Shown: piece by piece, positions 1 through 8,484 of the stretch
How positions within the stretch are numbered: the first letter of the stretch is position 1
How the letters are laid out: each line of letters starts with the position of its first letter
Source of the DNA: Pseudomonas sp. NFACC02
GTDB lineage: Bacteria; Pseudomonadota; Gammaproteobacteria; Pseudomonadales; Pseudomonadaceae
Length of the DNA: 64,000 nucleotides
Direction: 5' to 3'
Assembly: GCF_900110765.1 (NCBI RefSeq)
Contig: NZ_FOEO01000002.1
Span: 248,001-312,000, forward strand
The notes under the pieces: model-generated
The model's database searches: none
What the model saw: the letters and a program-made list of their open reading frames with translations, nothing else
What the model was told of the DNA's origin: nothing
Position numbers and translations under genes: made by a program

Positions 1-79
1 GCATCTCATGGATCAGCGAGATAACCATAACAATGACTACACCCGGAAACAGTCTTGCCGGACTTGCACACTATCCGGC

Positions 80-97
80 GAAGACAGCGCTGTCTTC
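80..97. promoter_or_regulatory. Candidate GntR operator upstream of gntK
   Basis: A perfect 18-bp palindrome (GAAGACAGCGCTGTCTTC) ends 14 bases before the gntK start codon. Its core AGCGCT recurs in a near-identical palindrome before gntP at 689-706. Pseudomonas GntR is known to repress gntK/gntP-type genes through sites with a TAGCGCT core, so this is a likely GntR operator. The gntR gene itself would lie upstream, outside the window. Confidence 0.65.
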
Positions 98-111
98 GGG
101 ACGAGGTTTTT

Positions 112-666
112 ATGACTACTGCTCCACATGCAATATCCGCCGTCGTGGTAATGGGTGTTTCCGGCTGCGGCAAAAGTGCCGTCGGGGCTGAAATTGCCAA
201 GAACTGTGGCGGTCGCCTCATTGAAGGCGACGCGTTCCATCCTCAGGCGAACATCGACAAGATGAGCGCTGGCCATCCTCTCAATGACGAAGACCGCGCA
301 GGCTGGTTGACCCGCCTGGGCGAAGAAGTCGCCGCCGCCCTGAAGAACGGCGAAAAGCCGGTCCTGACCTGTTCCTCTCTCAAGCTCATTTACCGTGACC
401 GTCTGCGCGCAGCCGTGCCGGGCTTGGGGTTCGTGTTTCTGGAGCTGACCAAGGAACTGGCGACCGAGCGTTGCTCGCACCGTCCGGGGCATTTCATGCC
501 GGCCAGCCTTGTGGACAGCCAGTTCGCCACCCTCGAACCGCCCTACGGTGAAGACCGGACGCTGGTCGTGGATGCGACAAAAACCATCGAGACCATCGGT
601 GCCGAAGCGGCAACCTGGTGGACCGCCTCGCAAACCCAATCTGCCAACGCTCTCACCGGCTCCTGA
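112..666 (+). CDS. gntK: Gluconokinase
   Basis: Gluconokinase phosphorylates gluconate to 6-phosphogluconate with ATP, feeding the Entner-Doudoroff pathway in the cytoplasm. The 184-residue protein has the Walker A motif GVSGCGKS at residues 15-22, then a GDAFHP segment and a CSSLK segment, all typical of the short GntK family. The frame stays open upstream to 55, but the ATG at 112 is preferred because it has an ACGAGG ribosome site and places the P-loop at the usual distance from the N terminus. The gluconate permease gene follows 115 bases later on the same strand, and both are preceded by matching palindromes, indicating shared GntR control. Confidence 0.95.
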   Translation: MTTAPHAISAVVVMGVSGCGKSAVGAEIAKNCGGRLIEGDAFHPQANIDKMSAGHPLNDEDRAGWLTRLGEEVAAALKNGEKPVLTCSSLKLIYRDRLRAAVPGLGFVFLELTKELATERCSHRPGHFMPASLVDSQFATLEPPYGEDRTLVVDATKTIETIGAEAATWWTASQTQSANALTGS

Positions 667-688
667 TCCTCGATCCGGCGTGAGCGAC

Positions 689-706
689 AAAGATAGCGCT
701 GTCTTT
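689..706. promoter_or_regulatory. Candidate GntR operator upstream of gntP
   Basis: AAAGATAGCGCTGTCTTT is a palindrome with a single mismatched pair, and it matches the gntK-proximal site at 80-97 in its central 12 bases. A further partial copy, the 8-bp palindrome CAGCGCTG, lies at 731-738. The position, 76 bases before the gntP start, fits repression of a separate gntP promoter. Confidence 0.6.
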
Positions 707-781
707 TTGTGTGCACACGGCAGTGAACAACAGCGCTGAGCAGTAGCTCCAAAAAAACAAAATACAACGGAGAGACACCCC

Positions 782-2134
782 ATGTTCGGTATGACTCAAG
801 ACACGTATCTACTCGTCGATGCGTTGGTGACCATCATTGGCCTCGTGCTATTGATCACCAAGTTCAAAGTCCACCCTTTTATCGCACTGACCATCGCAGC
901 AGGTTTTCTCGGGCTGACCTCCGGGATGCCGGTAGACAAAGTCATGAAATCGTTCCAGGACGGTTTTGGCGGCGTGCTGGGTTTCGTCGGTATCATTCTT
1001 GGCCTCGGCACCATGCTGGGCAAACTGATGGCCGACTCCGGCGGTGCCGACCAGATCGCCCAGACGTTGATTCGCCGCTTCGGCAAGGATCGTGTCCACT
1101 GGGCCATGATGTTCTCGGCCTTTCTGGTCGGTATCCCACTGTTCTTCGAAATCGGCTTCGTGTTGCTGATCCCGCTGGTGTTCATCGTTGCCCGTCGCAG
1201 CGGCGTTTCCATCGTCAAGATCGGTATCCCTCTGCTGGCCGGCCTGTCCGCGGTACACGGTCTGGTGCCACCGCACCCGGGCCCGCTGCTGGCCATCGGC
1301 ATTTTCAACGCTGACATCGGCAAGACCATTTTCTACGGTCTGATCGTTGCCTTCCCGACCGCAATCATCGCAGGTCCGATCTTCGGCAAGTGGATCGCCA
1401 AACGCATTCCTGGCAACCCGTCCCAAGAACTCATGGACCAGATTGCCAAGGAGTCGACCAGCGAGAACCTGCCGAGCTTCGGCATCACGCTGGTCACGAT
1501 TCTGCTGCCGGTGTTCCTGATGCTGCTGAAGACCTTTGCTGACGTCGCACTGCCCAACGGCCATGTCTTCCGCATCTGGATGGACTTCATCGGCCACCCG
1601 ATCGCCGCCCTGCTGTTCGCCTTGCTGCTGGCGTTCTACACCTTTGGCTCGGCGCGCGGCTTCAGCCGTGATCAGATCATCAAGCTGCTGGACCAGAGTC
1701 TGGCGCCGGTTGCAGCGATTGTGCTGATCGTGGGTGCTGGCGGAGGCTTCAAACAAATGCTGGTGGACAGCGGCGTCGGCAACCTGATCGGTCATATGGC
1801 CGTGCAGGCGCAGATTTCGCCCATTCTCCTGGCGTGGCTGGTCGCTGCGGTGATCCGCGTCGCGACCGGTTCTGCGACCGTCGCCACCATCACCGGCGCA
1901 GGTATCGTCGCGCCTGTCGTGGCATTGGTACCGGGCGTCAACCGTGAACTGCTGGTGCTGGCAACGGGCGCAGGCTCCTTGATCCTGTCCCACGTCAACG
2001 ATGCCGGCTTCTGGCTGGTGAAGCAGTACTTCAACATGACCGTGGTCGAAACCCTGAAGACGTGGACCGTGATGGAAACCATCCTCTCCGTCGTCGGTAT
2101 CATCCTGATCATGCTGCTGTCGCTGGTGGTCTGA
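782..2134 (+). CDS. gntP: Gluconate permease (GntP family)
   Basis: An inner-membrane gluconate:proton symporter of 450 residues, the usual length for the GntP/gluconate permease family. Hydrophobic segments fill almost the whole chain, interrupted by a cytoplasmic loop near residues 205-235. Family signatures visible include the GLVPPHPGPL segment near residue 160 and the HVNDAGFW segment near residue 400. The start ATG is preceded by GGAGA at good spacing. It lies directly behind gntK and supplies its substrate; the pair is the standard Pseudomonas gluconate uptake and activation unit. Confidence 0.96.
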   Translation: MFGMTQDTYLLVDALVTIIGLVLLITKFKVHPFIALTIAAGFLGLTSGMPVDKVMKSFQDGFGGVLGFVGIILGLGTMLGKLMADSGGADQIAQTLIRRFGKDRVHWAMMFSAFLVGIPLFFEIGFVLLIPLVFIVARRSGVSIVKIGIPLLAGLSAVHGLVPPHPGPLLAIGIFNADIGKTIFYGLIVAFPTAIIAGPIFGKWIAKRIPGNPSQELMDQIAKESTSENLPSFGITLVTILLPVFLMLLKTFADVALPNGHVFRIWMDFIGHPIAALLFALLLAFYTFGSARGFSRDQIIKLLDQSLAPVAAIVLIVGAGGGFKQMLVDSGVGNLIGHMAVQAQISPILLAWLVAAVIRVATGSATVATITGAGIVAPVVALVPGVNRELLVLATGAGSLILSHVNDAGFWLVKQYFNMTVVETLKTWTVMETILSVVGIILIMLLSLVV

Positions 2135-2151
2135 CTCGCTGACTGCTGCCC

Positions 2152-2180
2152 CATGCCCACCCTCGCGGTGGGCATGTCGT
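2152..2180 (+). terminator. Intrinsic terminator after gntP
   Basis: A 10-bp stem (CATGCCCACC / GGTGGGCATG) with loop CTCGC begins 17 bases after the gntP stop and is followed by TCGTTTCT. The U-run is imperfect, but the stem is strong and well placed. Confidence 0.7.
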
Positions 2181-2646
2181 TTCTGCTTCCCCTGCCTCTG
2201 CTCGCCCCGATGCCACGCATCTTCAGGCAGCATCTCGCTCATTTCCCTATACTCATCTCACTTTGCCGCCACACGATTCGGAACTCTCCTACACTGCTCT
2301 AGGAGTCCGCGTATAGGCAGGCTAATGAAAATTTCATCGCCAGCTGGCACGAGTTCTTTGCAATAAATGCGAAAGGAGTGTGCAATAGGCGCCGCCCCGG
2401 ATCTGGCTATCAGGGTTATAGCCAATTCTTAAGGGGATTTACCGCCAAAAACAGGCAAAATTCGCATGCCGTCTGGCCTCAGGAGCACCCATACCGATGA
2501 CAATAAAAGGGTCCTGGGGAATTAAAACCGTGCCCATGGCGTCATACTGACGGACGCATGTGGATGCACTCGGCATTACCACCACCCAAAAGGCTAACGC
2601 CAGCCTCCTGGTAGAGGCGCTTCAAGAGGCCATCAAGGAAAAGATT
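2181..2646 (+). other. Long leader/promoter region of csrA
   Basis: This 466-base stretch contains no convincing separate gene. A short hairpin (TGGCTAT / ATAGCCA) is seen at about 2405-2425. GGA trinucleotides, the core of CsrA/RsmA binding sites, occur about eight times between 2369 and 2646, roughly twice the chance expectation, which may point to autoregulation. An in-frame GTG at 2560 could extend CsrA by 29 residues, but the AAGGAA ribosome site at 2635-2640 supports the start at 2647. Confidence 0.4.
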
Positions 2647-2835
2647 ATGTTGATACTCACCCGTAAAGTCGGCGAAAGCATAAACATCGGTGACGAAATC
2701 ACTGTCACCATTCTGGGCGTACAAGGCCTTCAAGTAAGGCTCGGTATCAACGCACCGAAGAATGTTTCAGTACACCGTGAAGAAATTTACAAACGTATTC
2801 AGGCTGAAATCGCACCGAACCAAGAGCCCCAATGA
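2647..2835 (+). CDS. csrA: Carbon storage regulator CsrA (RsmA/RsmE type)
   Basis: A 62-residue RNA-binding post-transcriptional regulator of the CsrA/RsmA family, which binds GGA motifs in mRNA leaders and is titrated by small RNAs. The protein begins [18 protein letters not shown] and contains the conserved [11 protein letters not shown] segment (about residues 43-53) that supplies the RNA-contacting arginine. The IGINAPK-like segment (LGINAPK) is also present. The N terminus resembles pseudomonad RsmE more than RsmA. AAGGAA lies 6 bases before the ATG. Pseudomonads usually carry several paralogues; which one this is cannot be settled here. Confidence 0.95.
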   Translation: MLILTRKVGESINIGDEITVTILGVQGLQVRLGINAPKNVSVHREEIYKRIQAEIAPNQEPQ

Positions 2836-2933
2836 AGCACCCGGTATCGCTAACATGCCCACCCGCGCGCAGCGTTAGCCATCCGGGTTCACTGCTTTAG
2901 TCACCGGTCTGCTGCTGCCCGGTAGCAGACACT

Positions 2934-2962
2934 TTAAACGGCGTACGCCTGACGCCGTTTAA
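2934..2962 (+). terminator. Hairpin downstream of csrA
   Basis: A perfect 11-bp stem (TTAAACGGCGT / ACGCCGTTTAA) with a 7-base loop lies about 100 bases after the csrA stop. It has no long U-run beyond the TTTAA in its own arm, so termination is likely but not certain. The rest of the 2836-3183 gap shows nothing else apart from the opposite-strand terminator at 3124-3157. Confidence 0.5.
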
Positions 2963-3123
2963 CGTCGACAATCATTTGGATCCATAACACCCTCTTTCTT
3001 TTAGCGCCGACCAACTAACCACTCAGCGCCTAGTTCATTGATGGACTCATCGAAACCGCTCTAATTCGCACTTTCTTGACGACTGTGCGGGCGCATCGCC
3101 GTGCGCCTGGATGTGGGTAACCA

Positions 3124-3157
3124 AACAAAAGGCCGGTCATCCTATGGAAAACCGGCC
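3124..3157 (-). terminator. Intrinsic terminator of the YdcH-family gene
   Basis: On the minus strand a 7-bp stem (GGCCGGT / ACCGGCC) is followed by CTTTTGTTTGG, a T-rich tail. It starts 27 bases after the stop codon of the small minus-strand gene at 3184-3426. Confidence 0.75.
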
Positions 3158-3183
3158 GCTTGTTATTCAGGAATCGGGACGAC

Positions 3184-3426
3184 TCAGTCCGGATACGTCA
3201 TGTGCTTAACGATTTGGTCCTTGGCCAGCAAGCGTTTTTCCTTGAGCTTCTTGAGTTGATCGTCCGAGACATCGCCCGCCTCTCCAGCCTCTGCCCTGAG
3301 GATGTCGGTATCAATCATGCCGTAGTCTTCGACCAGTTGATTGAGCTTGGCATCCTTGCTGCGAAGTTTGCTGAGCTCTTCCTTGCTGACACTTAAATCC
3401 GCATACAAATCGTGCTTGACCGGCAT
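3184..3426 (-). CDS. YdcH family (DUF465) small protein
   Basis: An 80-residue, highly charged, helical protein beginning MPVKHDLYADLSVSKEEL. It contains the segment LKKLKEKRLLAKDQI characteristic of the YdcH/DUF465 family. The molecular role of this family is not established. The start at 3426 is chosen because GGAGAGG lies just upstream; an in-frame ATG eight codons earlier has no such support. It is flanked by its own terminator, so it is probably monocistronic. Confidence 0.85.
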   Translation of the reverse strand: MPVKHDLYADLSVSKEELSKLRSKDAKLNQLVEDYGMIDTDILRAEAGEAGDVSDDQLKKLKEKRLLAKDQIVKHMTYPD

Positions 3427-3621
3427 GGTGCGCCTCTCCTCTGACAACAAATGTTGAATAGTTGAGGGTAGCTCACGCTAAAGGTTCGGCGCTTGTGCAA
3501 TGCAATCGACCAACTGTCCGCTCGCATGTCGACCTGCGCAAACCTGACCGGCGCTCCAGTGGCAACCGCCAGGGAAGCTGTCGCTGACCGCCCCTCCCGC
3601 CAACGCACCGCCCGTGGTCAC

Positions 3622-4563
3622 TCAGCCTGCATCCCTCAATCGCCGCGCCTCATAGGACTTGAGATTCACGTAGACGGCGCCCAGTACCGACAACTGCTCT
3701 TTCGCAGTGTTATCGGCGCTGGACCGGCGGGACACCATATCGCCAATCACCTGCTCGACCTCGATGGGCGCCCCCCGCTCGATATCCCGCAGCATGGACG
3801 CGGTCATCTTTGAGTCTCTGCTGGTCAGCATCGTCTGGAAGCGCTGCCTGACGTCGCGTCGAATCGCATACCCGGCCTGTTCGGCGACGCGGGCGCATTC
3901 AGCCAGTAATGTGAGAATCATCGTCTCGCCACCGCTGGCGATCACGTCGCCGATGCTTGCCCGCATTGACCCGGTGATCCCCGCCGCCGTGGCGATGAAG
4001 CACCATTTCTCCCACATTTCCTGAACGATCTGCTGACTCAGATTGGCATCGAACCCCGCGTCTGCCAGAGCCTCGGCAACCTTGAGAATGCGCGCAGTCA
4101 ACGCACCGCTGAGTTCGCCAAAGGACAGCTGGTTGGTGTCGTTCAAATGCAGGATCGCGCCGGATGCGTCTCGATCAAGCGAGATCAGACACTGCCCGCC
4201 CAGGACGTTCTCAGGTTCGAAGCGCTCAGCCAGTCGGTCCAGGTGCGCCATCCCGTTGAGCAGCGGCAGAATCACCGTCTGTGGGCCGACCGCTGCGCTG
4301 AAGGACTCCATGGCCGCGTCGAGGTCGTAAGCCTTGCAACTGAGCAGGATCAGATCGAAGGTCTGGTCCAGCATCGGCGTCATCACATGCGGCGGCGACG
4401 GATACAGAATATTGCCCAACGGACTGCGCACGATCAGTCCGCTGCGGTCCAGCTCCTCGGCGCGCCCAGGGCGGACCAGAAACGTGACATCGCGCCCGGC
4501 TTCCAGCAGTCGGCCGCCGAAGTACCCCCCTATCGCGCCTGCACCTACGACCAAGATACGCAT
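3622..4563 (-). CDS. panE: 2-dehydropantoate 2-reductase (PanE/ApbA family)
   Basis: A predicted NADPH-dependent reductase of 313 residues, similar in length to PanE, which reduces ketopantoate to pantoate in coenzyme A synthesis. The N-terminal Rossmann motif GAGAIGG is at residues 7-13. The LLSCKAYDLDAA segment carries the conserved lysine near residue 75, and the WEKWCFIATAAG segment carries the second one. The start at 4563 puts the dinucleotide motif in its usual place and has AAGGAA upstream. The frame is open 33 codons further, without support. Pseudomonads carry several PanE-like paralogues, so this copy may act on another 2-keto acid. Confidence 0.8.
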   Translation of the reverse strand: MRILVVGAGAIGGYFGGRLLEAGRDVTFLVRPGRAEELDRSGLIVRSPLGNILYPSPPHVMTPMLDQTFDLILLSCKAYDLDAAMESFSAAVGPQTVILPLLNGMAHLDRLAERFEPENVLGGQCLISLDRDASGAILHLNDTNQLSFGELSGALTARILKVAEALADAGFDANLSQQIVQEMWEKWCFIATAAGITGSMRASIGDVIASGGETMILTLLAECARVAEQAGYAIRRDVRQRFQTMLTSRDSKMTASMLRDIERGAPIEVEQVIGDMVSRRSSADNTAKEQLSVLGAVYVNLKSYEARRLRDAG

Positions 4564-4706
4564 AGTCTTTCGATTCCTTGTGGAGTCAACCTGAGAGGGT
4601 CCGGACAACCCAGAATAGATGAACGCGACAACTCTATCCAACAGTGGAATGATGGCCAACATATTGTTGATCAGTGCATCGATACATGGGTCGTAGACGT
4701 TCGCAC

Positions 4707-4741
4707 AAAAAAAATCCCGGAGCGCGCCAGACGGTCCGGGA
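4707..4741 (-). terminator. Intrinsic terminator of the flavoprotein gene
   Basis: On the minus strand the stem TCCCGGA / TCCGGGA is followed directly by eight T residues. It lies 19 bases beyond the stop of the flavoprotein gene, separating it from the panE-like gene downstream. Confidence 0.85.
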
Positions 4742-4759
4742 CAGGTGTTGCAAGGAGAG

Positions 4760-6190
4760 TCAGGATTGCGCGTTGGCCATTGCAGGCCAGAGGAACGGTT
4801 GGCGCTGCTCTTCGCGGTTGACGACCAGCCGACGACTGAGGCTGACAGGCTGGATCACTGGTTGTTGCAGGCGCGCGAGCACCGCATCGATGACAGCACC
4901 ACTGGCGTCATTGTGGAACTGCCACACGCCATAGATACGGCCGTCAAACGACGCCTCGCTGCCCAGTCGTGGGTCAACGCCGAGTCCCGCGCCGAGACCA
5001 AAGAGGTGCATTCCGTACAGGCGCTGACCGTTGCTGTCGAGCGGACAGCCAGAAGGATCGGAATCCAGACCGCCCTTGACCTCCATCAGGCTGATGGCGG
5101 CGCCACCCGCATAGGTCAGCGTCGGCAGCAGGGGCTGATAGCCGGTGCATTGCACCACGACCTCGGATTCGGCCAAGGCTTGCCGCGCACGCTCTAATTG
5201 ACCTTCAGGTCCGTTCTGGGTCTGCAGCAGATGCACGCGCACCCCGGTTTTGCCAATACGGCCGCACGCCAGTGCCTCACGCCCAACATCCAGCGCACGG
5301 TAACGTAATCCGCCCGAGCGGTTGACGCGCCCAGAGACCGGGCACACGTCCTTCACCGGATCGAAGGCATAACCCGCCTCAATGGCTGCCTCGGCGGTTT
5401 CATAGAACAAGCGGATCGGTGAACGGTGCACCAGGGTCACTTCACTCAGGCCGGCAAACTCCAGCGCATCGGCCAGATTTTCCAATACCGAAAACGCGCT
5501 GTGTGACCCGCCGACCACGCTCACCCGGCCGTTATGCGCCAGGGTCGGAGCGAAGAGGTTGCGCAATTGCACGCCGTTCATGCGCAGCAGTTCATCGGCA
5601 CTCTGTACCGTGGCAGATGGCGGCACCGCCAGGCCTTGATCGGCCAGGCTGTTGAGCAAATGACGTGGATCCTGACGGCCACCCAGATTGAGCACGACGG
5701 CCCGGCAGCGGATTCGGCGACTGCGGCCTTCCGATTCAACCCACACCTGATATTCGTCGTCTTCATGCACCACTTCGGTAATCGTCGTGCTCGTCCACAG
5801 CTTCACACCGTAATGCTCGACGATGAAATTCAATACCAGCGTCGATGCCTCGGCCAGCAATTCGGCGACGTCGGAAAGCTGAGGCGCATGTTGGGCCTGA
5901 CGGCGGATACGCCAGTAGGCCGCCGAGTGCTCGAGGGGCTCGAACACGTCCCGCAATGCAGGGTCGCGCAAACAATCGAGGAACACGTCGCCCACCGAGT
6001 TGGCTGTAATCCGGTAATCACCCAAGCGGCCGGTGCCGGGATTGGGGCTCGCATCGACAATGATCAAGCCTTCCTTGGCCAATTCGGGCATGGCGCCGCT
6101 TTTCAACGCATTGAAAAGCAACCCCATGCCCGCAGGTCCGGCTCCCCCTACTACACAACCACAAACGGTTTCCAGATGATCTCCATACAT
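4760..6190 (-). CDS. FAD/NAD(P)-binding oxidoreductase, substrate unknown
   Basis: A 476-residue flavoprotein. The dinucleotide-binding motif GGAGPAG is at residues 15-21. A second Rossmann-like motif, VVGGSHSAF, lies in mid-protein, and the VVQCTGYQP segment resembles the late ATG-type motif of flavin monooxygenases. This arrangement suggests the N-hydroxylating / Baeyer-Villiger-like monooxygenase superfamily or a pyridine-nucleotide oxidoreductase. I do not recognise the specific enzyme. The start at 6190 has GGAG eight bases upstream; an ATG 14 codons earlier is less likely. It is monocistronic, with its own terminator and a long AT-rich upstream region, and no obvious biosynthetic partner nearby. 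Confidence 0.75.
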   Translation of the reverse strand: MYGDHLETVCGCVVGGAGPAGMGLLFNALKSGAMPELAKEGLIIVDASPNPGTGRLGDYRITANSVGDVFLDCLRDPALRDVFEPLEHSAAYWRIRRQAQHAPQLSDVAELLAEASTLVLNFIVEHYGVKLWTSTTITEVVHEDDEYQVWVESEGRSRRIRCRAVVLNLGGRQDPRHLLNSLADQGLAVPPSATVQSADELLRMNGVQLRNLFAPTLAHNGRVSVVGGSHSAFSVLENLADALEFAGLSEVTLVHRSPIRLFYETAEAAIEAGYAFDPVKDVCPVSGRVNRSGGLRYRALDVGREALACGRIGKTGVRVHLLQTQNGPEGQLERARQALAESEVVVQCTGYQPLLPTLTYAGGAAISLMEVKGGLDSDPSGCPLDSNGQRLYGMHLFGLGAGLGVDPRLGSEASFDGRIYGVWQFHNDASGAVIDAVLARLQQPVIQPVSLSRRLVVNREEQRQPFLWPAMANAQS

Positions 6191-7115
6191 AATCGTAACT
6201 CCAAACTTAGTCGATGCATTGAGCGCGCCCAAACTGTTCTTGGGCCCTGAATAACAGGCACAACTAACCGCCCGTTCTGACGCGACTTCCTTTTATGTCG
6301 AACCGGGTACATACAACCTGAGACGGGTGGAATGTGGGCATGACTACCGTCACGGCTGACAGTGAAGGCAGTCGAAATTCAAAACGAAGGAGTCACACTC
6401 ACTTCAGGGTTCGCAGGCGCATTGAACAAGCGACATGACCACCTGCTTTCGCCTGACCATGAAACACTGCAACTATGGGAGGTTGATCGGCGGCGGGCCG
6501 GTTTACCGAACGCTGACGGACGCTACCGCCCTTTCAGCAAGCGCTCTGGATCGGCTGTTTCATCCATGCGGTGAAAGCGCCGAGCATCCATTACAAACGG
6601 TTGCGAAAGAAAAAACGGTACGGTGATAGTTTCAAAAAACACTCAAAGTGTCAAATTTTCGAGAATTTGCCTTATATCGGATTTTGTAACTGCAAACCAT
6701 TGATTAATATGAGTTTTATTTTTTGACGCCGTAATTTTACGTTGAAGACGCTGCATCATTCATTTTTAACATCAAACAATTACTTTTTTTGGGAGTCATC
6801 CAACTAAGCGACGATGTATCTTTCTTCTCATCCCTAGCGGAGTTGCCAGTTTTTTGTCGCGCCATAAATCGGCTAAATGCTTTTAAAAGGCACGTCGACC
6901 TCGTGTTATGCAGTTCACTGCTGCTCATTTTTTTATGGCGCCGTATTTCCTACACGCGGCGGTTATCCAGCGTTCACGCGTAGATCGCGCACCGATGAAC
7001 GGTCACACCTGCGGGAGAAAAATACAGAACTATTTCAGACGGATCGGCCTCCATTATCAGGCTTATGGCCGCTTTCAACTGATAGAGCTTTCAAACTGAC
7101 ATAGAGGTCGCTGAC
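6191..7115. other. Gene-free AT-rich region
   Basis: About 925 bases without a convincing gene. From roughly 6600 to 6960 the sequence is clearly richer in A and T than its surroundings, with T-runs and A-runs. Small inverted repeats are visible: ACACT/AGTGT near 6640 and CAAATT/AATTTG near 6651-6668. Short open frames in this stretch have no ribosome site or protein-like composition that I would trust. It may hold regulatory DNA for the flavoprotein gene or be a remnant of acquired sequence. Confidence 0.4.
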
Positions 7116-7430
7116 ATGAATGCTGAGAAAAACCTTCGGTCAAGCATTGCCGAGATCGATTATTCCCGCGACACCCTTTTCGGGCCTATACCGATGCAGG
7201 CCACTTGCCGGGTGAGGCTGGCGACGGTCGAGCAGGACGGGCATACCTTGCGGGAGCTGACCATTATCGGTGATGTGCCAGATTACCTGCCCAAGTCGGC
7301 GATCATCCGTATTGCACTGGATGGCAGGATAGAAGCCGGTCCGATTCGCGAACATTATGCGGCCGACGAAGAGGGAGAAGAACGCTTCAAATTGCTGTTC
7401 GAAAATGAGCACCGTCGCCGGGTGCATTGA
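7116..7430 (+). CDS. Hypothetical protein, 104 residues
   Basis: A soluble, acidic protein of 104 residues with no signal peptide or membrane segment. The mid-part (DYLPKSAIIRIALDGRIE) looks like a folded beta-rich domain, and the C terminus is charged (EEGEERFKLLFENEHRRR). I do not recognise a family. The start is supported by AGAGGT seven bases before the ATG. It converges with the small membrane protein gene at 7451-7867, with 20 bases between the stops. Confidence 0.6.
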   Translation: MNAEKNLRSSIAEIDYSRDTLFGPIPMQATCRVRLATVEQDGHTLRELTIIGDVPDYLPKSAIIRIALDGRIEAGPIREHYAADEEGEERFKLLFENEHRRRVH

Positions 7431-7450
7431 TTGCGCGAGAAGAAGGTCGA

Positions 7451-7867
7451 TCAGTTTTGCACGGCAGGTCGCACGTCTTTCTGAGCATTGGCGTGCAGAT
7501 TGGTTTCCTGGAGATTCAGTCCCTGACCGAGTGATGCATCGCCCTCCTTTTCCTCAACCTCTCTGATCGAGTAGTGAGCGGGGTCCGACCCTGCTTCGTC
7601 TCGATAGCGCAGCCCATCGAGCCTGGGTGCCGCATCAAGGACCGGATCCTTGGGAAGCAGGCGCTGGCGTTCCAGCGCAGTCATCGGTGGCTGGAAGCTG
7701 GCGGTTCTGGCCTCGAGCCGTTGCAGCATGACCGTGATGATGGCCACGCACACCACCACAACCCCCATCAGCGAACTCACACCCCACAACACTCTGCGTC
7801 GGCGAATCATTCGTCTTGAATCGTCATCGTCCGGCAGTCCCAGGTCATTGGGCTGATGATGCGCCAT
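7451..7867 (-). CDS. Hypothetical single-pass membrane protein
   Basis: 138 residues. A short acidic N terminus (LPDDDDSRR) and a basic patch RMIRRRR precede one transmembrane helix, about residues 28-50 (VSSLMGVVVVCVAIITVM), leaving a soluble C-terminal part outside. The segment LLPKDPVLDAAP faintly resembles small proteins found near respiratory oxidase or SCO genes, but no such genes are adjacent. The start at 7867 is chosen for the GAGGGGT ribosome site; the frame remains open 15 codons upstream. Confidence 0.65.
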   Translation of the reverse strand: MAHHQPNDLGLPDDDDSRRMIRRRRVLWGVSSLMGVVVVCVAIITVMLQRLEARTASFQPPMTALERQRLLPKDPVLDAAPRLDGLRYRDEAGSDPAHYSIREVEEKEGDASLGQGLNLQETNLHANAQKDVRPAVQN

Positions 7868-8220
7868 GCATACCCCTCGAGAGTGAACAGGCTGGCGTTC
7901 AACCGCCAGCACCGGCCTTAAGATAAAAGGTAAATGCGCGCTTTGCCAGAGTCATTTCATACGTCCCCAGAGGCATGTCCGGAGTTGACAGGATTAGCAA
8001 GCCTATAAAGTGCGGGACTGCTCCGCCGATCCATTGATATATCGAAATGGAAAAGTCACAGAATTTCCTGCAGTACTCACGCGTTTGGCTGCACTCAGTT
8101 ATAACTGTTCATGCTTTTGAAGGTATGGCACGACAACAATAAGCAGTCGAAACCGGATACAACAACGCCCATGATAAGCAATGCATCATGGGCGTACGGG
8201 AGTGAAGCGAGAAATAACGA
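7868..8220. other. Intergenic region with no recognised element
   Basis: About 350 bases between two minus-strand genes. I see no gene, RNA, repeat or terminator that can be supported. The part nearest 7868 presumably holds the promoter of the small membrane protein gene. Confidence 0.4.
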
Positions 8221-8484
8221 TCAACTGGCCAGCGCATGCCGTTGCAAGTGGCGGCCGTTGCTGAGGTTGGCGCGAAGCTCGGAAATCAGCTCGCACAGCG
8301 CCCGACTGGTGTCCAGCCGATCCAGCGCAATGCCGCTGGCCAGCATTTCTACGTGCTCGGTCACCGGATCGATGACCTCAACGGTCATGGCGCCGTCCAG
8401 GATGGTGCAATTGCACCGCATGGGCAAAAACGCACTTTCAATTATGCTGCGCAGTTCAAGGTTAGAGAGTGTGCATGCAATCAT
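8221..8484 (-). CDS. DUF1652 domain protein
   Basis: 87 residues. The segments NLELRSIIESAFLPMRCNC near the N terminus and LDRLDTSRALCELISELRANL near the C terminus match the pattern of the DUF1652 family of small pseudomonad proteins. The family has no assigned function. GGAG lies about nine bases before the ATG at 8484. It stands alone, with gene-free stretches on both sides. Confidence 0.75.
   Translation of the reverse strand: MIACTLSNLELRSIIESAFLPMRCNCTILDGAMTVEVIDPVTEHVEMLASGIALDRLDTSRALCELISELRANLSNGRHLQRHALAS

Noticed and set aside
1..79. End of gntR at the window edge
   Set aside because: gntR is expected upstream of gntK, but no frame in these bases can be matched to a GntR C terminus.
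848..2242. Long open frame on the minus strand opposite gntP
   Set aside because: It is a high-GC shadow frame rich in His, Gln and Asp, antisense to a clearly conserved permease gene.
2345..2362. Sigma-54-like sequence TGGCACGAGTTCTTTGCA upstream of csrA
   Set aside because: The GG and GC dinucleotides are 14 bases apart instead of 12, which sigma-54 does not tolerate.
6362..7104. Several short open frames in the AT-rich stretch
   Set aside because: They lack ribosome sites and resemble no protein family; overlapping frames are equally long.
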